From: Candidatus Cellulosilyticum pullistercoris
GTDB lineage: Bacteria; Bacillota; Clostridia; Lachnospirales; Cellulosilyticaceae
Direction: 5' to 3'
Assembly (NCBI GenBank): GCA_018883705.1
Contig: JAHLFQ010000151.1
Span: 1 to 6,360 of the forward strand
DNA length: 6,360 nucleotides
In this document: positions 1-4,087 of the stretch, piece after piece
Layout: each line of letters starts with the position of its first letter
Numbering within the stretch: position 1 is the first letter of the stretch
Program-made: the position numbers and the translations under genes
The notes under the pieces: generated by a model
Told to the model about the DNA's origin: nothing
The model's input: only the letters and a program-made list of their open reading frames with translations
Database searches by the model: none

Positions 1-951
1 GCTATTACAACAGGTGTAATAATAGGAGGAACCCTTTGCGTAGGCATTGTAAATCCTACCTATGCAAAGGGCTTACCTATTGTAGGAGATATCTTTAGGT
101 TTTTAGATAATGGGCGTACAGGCATATATGATTTATATAAAGAAAATGCCAAAGAAATTAATGTCACTAAAGAAAGTAACGGTGTAAGTATTACAGTTCA
201 AGACGCTCTTTTTGATGGGAAAACGGTTTATCTAACTTATGTTGTTAATACAGATAAGGACTTAGGGGATAAGCCAAAGATAGGTGTTGGTCCAACCTTC
301 AGTATTAAAGGTTATGAAGGAGGCATGACGGGTTCTTCACAGTCAAAAAAGATAGATGAGCATACCTATGTGGCACAAGAGAACTATACAATAGATGAGT
401 TTAAAGAGAGCATAAAATGTAAATTAAAGATTAAAGAAATTCTTATATTTGACTCTAACAATCAGGAAAGTATAAAGGGGAATTGGCAGTTTGAGTTTGA
501 ACTTGGGGCTACAGAGGGTATAAGGGAAGATGTTAATAAAAGTACAACAGAAGATGGGTTTAGTGTCACTATCGATTATGTTATGAATACACCTATGTCT
601 TACATTATTAATTATACTCAAGAAGTACCTAAGGCATATCGTACAGAATGGGATGATGTAAGCACTATGCTAGAGGTAAAGGATGATTTAGGAAATAGTT
701 ATGAAGGGGATATGAATGGCGGTAGAGGCCGCACTGATACAGGGATTATGAGTTTTACTATGACTTTCGGGAAAATTGATGAGAGGGCTTCAAAGCTTAT
801 TATTACGCCAAGAATTTTTTGTTCGACGTATAAAGGTGGCGTAGCAATTGATGCCAAAGGTAATGAAACTCAGCTACAACTTAAGTCTGATAAAGAAGAT
901 AGAATGCTTGTTTTACCAGAGATAGTGATTCCTATTAATCCTGTTTCCTAG
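1..951 (+). CDS. DUF4179/DUF5643 domain protein, probable membrane-anchored anti-sigma-like factor (5' end missing)
   Basis: The frame is open from the first base, so the true start lies upstream; 316 codons and the TAG stop (949-951) are visible. An ATG at 325 is internal, because the preceding in-frame residues are clearly part of the same family. Visible residues 1-22 form a hydrophobic helix, followed by NPTYAKGLPIVGDIFRFLD, the typical DUF4179 junction after the single transmembrane helix. Residues ~60-83 (GVSITVQDALFDGKTVYLTY) are the usual DUF4179 beta strands. The rest (about 200 residues, e.g. GFSVTIDYVMNTP, then a strand-rich end at IVIPINPVS) fits an extracytoplasmic DUF5643-type domain. 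Family knowledge: such genes usually follow an ECF sigma factor gene and are thought to hold it at the membrane. The sigma gene would be upstream and is not visible, so the anti-sigma role is inferred. The family call is fairly sure; the function is less so. Confidence 0.82.
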   Translation, partial: AITTGVIIGGTLCVGIVNPTYAKGLPIVGDIFRFLDNGRTGIYDLYKENAKEINVTKESNGVSITVQDALFDGKTVYLTYVVNTDKDLGDKPKIGVGPTFSIKGYEGGMTGSSQSKKIDEHTYVAQENYTIDEFKESIKCKLKIKEILIFDSNNQESIKGNWQFEFELGATEGIREDVNKSTTEDGFSVTIDYVMNTPMSYIINYTQEVPKAYRTEWDDVSTMLEVKDDLGNSYEGDMNGGRGRTDTGIMSFTMTFGKIDERASKLIITPRIFCSTYKGGVAIDAKGNETQLQLKSDKEDRMLVLPEIVIPINPVS

Positions 952-1013
952 GAAATACTTAAGGCACTTAAGAAAATAAGCTATGACTAAATATGTATAA
1001 TTTATAGGGAAAA

Positions 1014-1042
1014 TTGCAAGATATGAAATCTATTTATAAAAT
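1014..1042 (+). promoter_or_regulatory. Sigma-A-type promoter of the HIT gene
   Basis: TTGCAA (1014-1019) and TAAAAT (1037-1042) are separated by exactly 17 bp, 61 bp upstream of the HIT start codon. The expected transcription start near 1049 leaves a leader of about 54 nt. A second -10-like TATAAT at 1051-1056 lacks a matching -35. No terminator separates the upstream DUF4179 gene from HIT, so some read-through is possible. Confidence 0.6.
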
Positions 1043-1047
1043 AGATT
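1027..1047. repeat. 9-bp inverted repeat overlapping the HIT -10 box (possible operator)
   Basis: AATCTATTT (1027-1035) and AAATAGATT (1039-1047) are perfect reverse complements around a 3-bp centre (ATA). The repeat covers the whole proposed -10 box, so a protein bound here would block RNA polymerase. It is AT-rich and could be chance in this background. No regulator gene is next to it in the window. Confidence 0.35.
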
Positions 1048-1102
1048 CGCTATAATTGTTATATGGATTTAAAGTTTAGCTTATAGATAAGGAGAATAAG
1101 GA

Positions 1103-1525
1103 ATGAATTTTGATAACGATTGCTTTTACTGTGTAAAAGATTCAAGATTAACAGATATTATGATTAAAGTATGTGATTTAGAAGCATCTACACTTTATAT
1201 GTTTAAAGAGCAAACTTATAAAGGACGTTTACTTGTTGCTTATAAAGAACATCAAAGTGAAATCTGTGACTTAACAGATGAAGAAAGAAATGCATTTATG
1301 AAAGATGTTGCAAGAGCTGCAAAAGCTATGCATGAAGCTTTCCATCCAGATAAGGTAAACTATGGTGCTTATGGAGATACAATGCAACACTTACATTACC
1401 ACCTTGTACCAAAATATGAAGGTGGACCAGATTTCGGTGGAACATTCCAAATGAATCCTAGAGCAGTTTATTTAACAGATGCAGAATATGATGAGTTAAT
1501 TGCTAAAGTTAAAGCGCATTTATAA
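1103..1525 (+). CDS. HIT family protein (histidine-triad nucleotide hydrolase/transferase)
   Basis: A 140-residue soluble protein of normal HIT length. The histidine triad is H96-L-H98-Y-H100-L-V102, matching H-phi-H-phi-H-phi-phi; by analogy with HINT proteins the middle H98 would be the nucleophile that forms a nucleotidyl intermediate. The N-terminal C7-x2-C10, with H50 and the start of the triad, fits the structural zinc site seen in many bacterial HIT proteins. The segment N86-Y-G-A-Y-G-D before the triad corresponds to the conserved N-x-G-x-x-G region. Family members hydrolyse or transfer nucleoside phosphoramidates or dinucleotide polyphosphates; the substrate here cannot be told. The start is supported by TAAGGAG (1088-1094), 8 nt before ATG. 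The gene has its own promoter and a strong terminator, so it is probably monocistronic. Codon use is biased (10 of 11 Lys are AAA, no ATA among 4 Ile), which hints at good expression. Confidence 0.93.
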   Translation: MNFDNDCFYCVKDSRLTDIMIKVCDLEASTLYMFKEQTYKGRLLVAYKEHQSEICDLTDEERNAFMKDVARAAKAMHEAFHPDKVNYGAYGDTMQHLHYHLVPKYEGGPDFGGTFQMNPRAVYLTDAEYDELIAKVKAHL

Positions 1526-1553
1526 GATAGCTAATAGAACATGATAGAACTTA

Positions 1554-1611
1554 AGAATGAGTTAATTAAAATATCTCTTAAAGATAATTTTAATTAACTC
1601 ATTTTACTTTA
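1554..1611 (+). terminator. Terminator after the HIT gene
   Basis: AATGAGTTAATTAAAAT (1556-1572) pairs perfectly over 17 bp with ATTTTAATTAACTCATT (1587-1603). G1555-T1604 and A1554-T1605 extend the stem, and ATCT/AGAT near the loop adds more pairing. TTTTACTTTAT follows. It lies 28 bp after the HIT stop. The stem is very AT-rich and nearly symmetric, so it could also act in the other direction. Confidence 0.75.
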
Positions 1612-1695
1612 TCCATAAAGATTAAAGTAGAATATAGAACATAGTAGATTAATAAGATACAATGGTAGAAAGACAATGGCGAGGAGAGAGACTAG

Positions 1696-2271
1696 ATGAA
1701 CTATAAAGAAGCGATTATGGCATATGAGCCTATTAATGAACAAGAAGCGAGTGAGAAAAAAGTGATATTAGATTATATTAATCAGTATCCACATAATATC
1801 TTACTTAGAGAAAATGAATTTGGGCATATGACGAGTTCAGGGTTTATTATGAATAAGGATTTAACCAAAACCCTAATGATTCATCATAATATTTATAATA
1901 CTTGGGCTTGGACAGGTGGACATGCAGATGGAGATGAGGATTTGCTTTATGTTGCCATGAAAGAAGCCAAAGAGGAAACTGGGGTTACAAAGATAGAACC
2001 ACTAATGGAGGAGATAGCCTCTATAGATATTTTGCCAGTATGGGGACATGTTAAGAAAGGAAAGTATGTGGCAACACATATGCATTTATCAGTAGCTTAT
2101 ATCTTAATAGCAGATGAAGACCAAGATCTTCATATTAATAAAGCCGAAAATAGCGGTGTCAAATGGATTGAACTTGAAGAGCTAGAGGCACATTGTAAAG
2201 AACCTCAAATTGTTGATGTCTATTATAAGCTCATAGAGAAAGCTAAATCATATAGAAAGAAAAATAGCTAG
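1696..2271 (+). CDS. Nudix hydrolase
   Basis: A 191-residue soluble protein with the Nudix box at G75-V97: G-x5-E81-x7-K89-E90-A-x-E93-E94-x-G96-V. This matches G-x5-E-x7-R-E-U-x-E-E-x-G-U except that the usual Arg is Lys at 89. E90, E93 and E94, the metal-binding glutamates, are kept, so Mg2+-dependent hydrolysis of an NDP-X substrate is expected. The strands before the box (SSGFIMNKDLTKTLMIHH, then NTWAWTGGHADGDE) fit a Nudix fold with an N-terminal extension of about 40 residues. The substrate cannot be read from sequence. The start is supported by GAGGAG (1681-1686), 9 nt before ATG; a second ATG at codon 8 has no such site. No clear promoter was found between 1612 and 1680 (TACAAT at 1658-1663 has no -35). 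A terminator follows the stop directly, so this is probably a single-gene unit. Confidence 0.92.
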   Translation: MNYKEAIMAYEPINEQEASEKKVILDYINQYPHNILLRENEFGHMTSSGFIMNKDLTKTLMIHHNIYNTWAWTGGHADGDEDLLYVAMKEAKEETGVTKIEPLMEEIASIDILPVWGHVKKGKYVATHMHLSVAYILIADEDQDLHINKAENSGVKWIELEELEAHCKEPQIVDVYYKLIEKAKSYRKKNS

Positions 2272-2272
2272 A

Positions 2273-2326
2273 AAACTAAGAATGACTAATTTACAAAGTG
2301 GATTGTAAGTTGGTCATTTTTAGTTT
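2273..2326 (+). terminator. Long hairpin terminator after the Nudix gene
   Basis: The left arm 2273-2296 (AAACTAAGAATGAC... ) and the right arm 2303-2326 (...GTCATTTTTAGTTT) pair over 24 bp with three G-U wobbles around a 6-nt loop (AGTGGA). A five-T run lies in the right arm at 2317-2321. The hairpin starts 2 bp after the Nudix stop. The A-rich left flank and T-rich right flank would allow termination in either direction. Confidence 0.75.
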
Positions 2327-2341
2327 GAGAAATAAAAGTAG

Positions 2342-2370
2342 TTTACAAATAAGTTATAGAGTAGTATATT
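2342..2370 (+). promoter_or_regulatory. Sigma-A-type promoter of the SDR gene
   Basis: TTTACA (2342-2347) and TATATT (2365-2370) have an exact 17-bp spacer. The expected transcription start at about 2376-2378 gives a leader of ~38 nt before the ATG at 2415. It lies just after the Nudix terminator, so the SDR gene is an independent unit. Confidence 0.6.
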
Positions 2371-2400
2371 GTTAATAGTAAATTAAAAGTAACTATTAAC
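2371..2400. repeat. Perfect 9-bp inverted repeat after the SDR -10 box, candidate operator
   Basis: GTTAATAGT (2371-2379) and ACTATTAAC (2392-2400) are exact reverse complements with a 12-bp spacer; half-site centres are 21 bp apart, two helical turns. The repeat starts at the base after the -10 box, spans the predicted transcription start and ends 4 bp before the ribosome binding site. This is a classic repressor position. In RNA it could also fold into a weak hairpin beside the ribosome binding site. The regulator is unknown and not encoded nearby in the window. Confidence 0.5.
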
Positions 2401-2414
2401 AAATGAGGTAAAAA

Positions 2415-3665
2415 ATGAAGGACTATAAAAATAAAGTAGCAGTCATTACAGGGGCAGGAAGTGGTATTGGAAAGGCATTAGCATTAAAGTGTGCTCAAGA
2501 GGGGATGCGTCTTGTCTTGGCTGACATTGAGAAAGAAGCACTAAAAGAAGTAGAAAAACAAATAAAAGCACTAGGGGCAGAAGTTATTAGCTTAGTCATT
2601 GATGTTGCAAAGAAAGAAGATATGGAGCGTCTTGCGGCAAGAGCATTAGGAAAATTTAATAGAATCCACTATTTCTTTAATAATGCTGGGGTAAGAGCAG
2701 GAACTTTACTATGGAAGAGTAAGTCTGAAGATTGGAAATGGGTATTTGATGTCAATGTGGGGAGCACTGTACATGCTATGCAAATCTTTGTTCCACTAAT
2801 GCTTAATCAAGAAGTACCTTGTCATATGATTTGTACAGCATCTATGGATGGGCTTGTCCCTTCAGCAGGTAATGGTATTTATAGTGCAACTAAGAGTGCC
2901 ATTATTAGCTTATGTGAGACATTAGAATTAGAACTTAAATATACTAAGAAACAGATGAAAGTTAGTGTTGTATGTCCAGGATTTGTGAATACTCAAATAT
3001 TATCTAGTGAGAGAAATAGAGTAGAAGAAAAGAGCACAGGCTTTAAAGAACAGAGTTATAGTGAGCAAGTATCTGCGATAGCAGGCATTACAAAGGGTGA
3101 GAAGAAACTTATAGATAATGTAAATCAGGCAATGACTGAAGGTGTAGCCACTGGTAATTCACCAGAGAAGATAGCAGAACTTATTTTTAGAGGAATGGAA
3201 GCAGGACAGTTCTACATTCTAACAGATGAAATGCCATTAGAGGGTATTCAAAAGAAAGCCAAGCGCATCATAAAAGAAAGTGAGATATTTAAGATCAAGG
3301 AAGAGGAGAGAATGATAGCAATGAATAAAGCAGAACGTAAAAAATTAGTACAAGAGGCGATGGAAGCCAAAGTTGAAGGAGCTGTTTATGCAGTAAAGAA
3401 TACACAAAATGGAAAGGTTCTAGTAGATGCAACAGCAGAACTTCAAGGAACGATTAATCGTTTTAATTTTTTGAAGCAAATGAATGACCCTTTTAGTATG
3501 AAGATGAGAGCTGATTTCATGGAGATGGGACGAGACGCATTTGTGCTAGAGATTCTAGAAACTTTAGAAAAGAAACCTGAACAAACTCTAGAAGAATTTA
3601 AAGAAGACCTTAAGCTACTTAAAGAAATATGGATTGGGAAATTTGATTCAAGTTTGCTTTATTAA
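2415..3665 (+). CDS. Short-chain dehydrogenase/reductase fused to a C-terminal GIY-YIG-like domain
   Basis: 416 residues, against ~250-290 for a typical classical SDR. SDR part, residues 1 to ~295: TGAGSGIG (12-19) binds the dinucleotide; D37 at the end of beta-2 suggests NAD(H) preference; D63-V; N89-N-A-G92; N114; catalytic S143, Y156 and K160 (Y-S-A-T-K); P188-G-F-V-N-T193. All catalytic residues are intact, so it should be an active oxidoreductase; the substrate is unknown. Residues ~303-416 resemble small standalone Firmicutes proteins of the GIY-YIG family: G322-A-V-Y325 aligns with GIY, N329-T-Q-N-G-K334 with the usual turn, but the YIG motif reads L-V-D (336-338), then LQGTINRF (343-350) and a C-terminus ending in SLLY. 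Nuclease activity is therefore doubtful. There is no stop or frameshift at the joint. GAGGT (2405-2409) lies 5 nt before ATG. An internal start (3312 or 3321) might also yield the C-terminal domain alone. The SDR call is very sure; the C-terminal call is from memory of the family. Confidence 0.9.
   Translation: MKDYKNKVAVITGAGSGIGKALALKCAQEGMRLVLADIEKEALKEVEKQIKALGAEVISLVIDVAKKEDMERLAARALGKFNRIHYFFNNAGVRAGTLLWKSKSEDWKWVFDVNVGSTVHAMQIFVPLMLNQEVPCHMICTASMDGLVPSAGNGIYSATKSAIISLCETLELELKYTKKQMKVSVVCPGFVNTQILSSERNRVEEKSTGFKEQSYSEQVSAIAGITKGEKKLIDNVNQAMTEGVATGNSPEKIAELIFRGMEAGQFYILTDEMPLEGIQKKAKRIIKESEIFKIKEEERMIAMNKAERKKLVQEAMEAKVEGAVYAVKNTQNGKVLVDATAELQGTINRFNFLKQMNDPFSMKMRADFMEMGRDAFVLEILETLEKKPEQTLEEFKEDLKLLKEIWIGKFDSSLLY
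3297..3323 (+). promoter_or_regulatory. Possible internal ribosome binding site and start codons within the SDR fusion gene
   Basis: A purine-rich run holds AAGGA (3297-3301) and AGGAG (3304-3308), followed by in-frame ATG codons at 3312 (codon 300) and 3321 (codon 303). AAGGA is 10 nt from the first ATG; AGGAG is 3 nt from the first and 12 nt from the second. Initiation at 3321 would make a 114-residue protein starting MNKAERKKL, which looks like the natural start of the standalone GIY-YIG-like family. The site may be a relic of two once-separate genes or still be in use. Confidence 0.35.
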
Positions 3666-3673
3666 TAAAAGGG

Positions 3674-3702
3674 TTGCAATCATGTAAAGGTTGTAATATA
3701 TT
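3674..3702 (+). promoter_or_regulatory. Sigma-A-type promoter downstream of the SDR gene
   Basis: TTGCAA (3674-3679) and TATATT (3697-3702) are spaced by exactly 17 bp, starting 8 bp after the SDR stop. The predicted start near 3709 lies about 31 nt before the ATG of an 11-codon ORF and could also drive the MutS2-like gene through a leader of roughly 380 nt. No convincing terminator lies between the SDR stop and this promoter. Confidence 0.55.
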
Positions 3703-3739
3703 GAAAGTATACTGAGATGTTATTTGAAAGGAGCAGTTT

Positions 3740-3775
3740 ATGTTAAGCATTGTAGAAGAGGTTAACAGATACTAA
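3740..3775 (+). CDS. 11-residue ORF (MLSIVEEVNRY) with a strong ribosome binding site: leader peptide, small protein or gene remnant
   Basis: ATG at 3740 is preceded by AAAGGAG (3727-3733) with a 6-nt spacer, as good as any start in the window. The frame reads MLSIVEEVNRY and stops at TAA (3773-3775). A promoter with a perfect spacer lies just upstream (3674-3702). Codons after the stop read LNSIG in the same frame; together the string vaguely resembles the N-terminus of sodium:alanine symporters (AGCS family, which often begin with a short helix then N-x-Y-L-N), so it may be the stump of a decayed or deleted gene. It could instead be a leader peptide for the structured region that follows. 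No run of regulatory codons is seen. The signals are clear; the function is unknown. Confidence 0.4.
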   Translation: MLSIVEEVNRY

Positions 3776-3808
3776 TTAAATAGTATAGGTTTTGAAGAAG
3801 ACTTTATA

Positions 3809-3830
3809 AGACAATAGGAGGCTATTGTCT
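3809..3830 (+). other. Perfect 9-bp hairpin enclosing a Shine-Dalgarno-like AGGAGG
   Basis: AGACAATAG (3809-3817) pairs exactly with CTATTGTCT (3822-3830) around a GAGG loop. The T-run (3844-3849) is 13 nt away, too far for a normal intrinsic terminator using this stem. AGGAGG (3816-3821) lies partly in the loop. An alternative pairing AGGAGGC (3816-3822) with GCCTTTT (3841-3847), two G-U pairs, would place U residues at the 3' side. Only a very short frame follows (TTG 3833 or ATG 3839 to TAG 3875-3877), so translation is not well supported. Confidence 0.4.
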
Positions 3831-3921
3831 GTTTGAGTATGCCTTTTTTAAAACCACGCTTCTGCCTTTTATAGCTTAACAAAACACTCGTTTTAGTTTA
3901 TAGAATCGAAATTTAAGATTA

Positions 3922-3969
3922 TAAGGGTTACTCTAGCACTATACCTGCATAGTGCTAGAGTAGCTTTTA
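3922..3969 (+). terminator. Strong stem-loop in the leader before the MutS2-like gene
   Basis: ACTCTAGCACTAT (3930-3942) pairs perfectly with ATAGTGCTAGAGT (3949-3961) around ACCTGC; eight more pairs, three of them G-U, extend the stem to 21 bp. Four Ts at 3965-3968 follow but take part in the extended stem, so it is either an intrinsic terminator or a structural arm of a leader RNA. It is the most GC-rich hairpin in this intergenic region. Confidence 0.55.
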
Positions 3970-3999
3970 ATTTGATAACTATTCATAGAACTAAAGGGA

Positions 4000-4053
4000 A
4001 CCTATAAGATAGCTATGCCAAGTTAAGGCAGAAGCATCTATAGGTCATTTTTT
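4000..4053 (+). terminator. Terminator-like hairpin 35 bp before the MutS2-like start codon (possible attenuator)
   Basis: The stem is built from ACCTATA/TATAGGT (4000-4006 with 4039-4045), GAT/ATC (4008-4010 with 4036-4038), GCT/AGC (4012-4014 with 4033-4035) and TGCC/GGCA (4016-4019 with 4027-4030), with small bulges and the loop AAGTTAA. A run of six Ts (4048-4053) follows two bases after the stem. Being so close to the next start codon and with no promoter seen between them, it would control read-through into that gene rather than only end an upstream transcript. Confidence 0.5.
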
Positions 4054-4087
4054 ATGTCATTTATGAAAAAAGAGGAGTTAGAGAAGT

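Larger units (their letters stand above)
3858..4053 (+). promoter_or_regulatory. Candidate structured leader with terminator/antiterminator ahead of the MutS2-like gene
   Basis: GCTTCTGC (3858-3865) is the exact complement of GCAGAAGC (4028-4035), and CTTAAC (3875-3880) complements GTTAAG (4022-4027). Together these give up to 14 long-range pairs with a 9-nt bulge. The downstream partners form the loop and 3' strand of the terminator-like hairpin at 4000-4053, so the two folds exclude each other, as in an attenuator. A strong hairpin (3922-3969) sits inside. For the 5' strand to be in the transcript it must start upstream, e.g. at the 3674-3702 promoter. A weaker internal promoter (TTAACA 3876-3881, 17 bp, TATAGA 3899-3904) would remove it. 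I recognise no known riboswitch or T-box consensus here. Confidence 0.35.

Noticed and set aside
424..621. Minus-strand ORF of 65 codons
   Set aside because: Lies opposite the DUF4179 gene with no ribosome binding site or recognisable family; a frame shadow.
325..951. Start of the first gene at ATG 325 (208 residues)
   Set aside because: The frame is open to base 1 and the upstream residues carry the transmembrane helix and the DUF4179 signature, so 325 is an internal Met.
958..972. CTTAAG-GCA-CTTAAG hairpin as terminator of the DUF4179 gene
   Set aside because: Only 6 bp, AT-rich, 3-nt loop and no T-run after it.
996..1056. TATAAT hexamers at 996-1001 and 1051-1056 as HIT promoters
   Set aside because: Neither has a plausible -35 at 16-18 bp nor a correctly placed TGN extension; the 1014-1042 pair is better.
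3876..3904. TTAACA-17-TATAGA as promoter of the MutS2-like gene
   Set aside because: Spacing is right, but transcripts would meet two strong hairpins before the gene and the -10 is weak. Kept only as an alternative to the 3674-3702 promoter.
3666..4087. T-box, other known riboswitch, tRNA or insertion-sequence remnant in the 422-bp intergenic region
   Set aside because: No T-box consensus, tRNA cloverleaf, transposase fragment, target-site duplication or terminal inverted repeats could be found by eye; the GCTTCTGC/GCAGAAGC pair has no matching outer ends of a mobile element.
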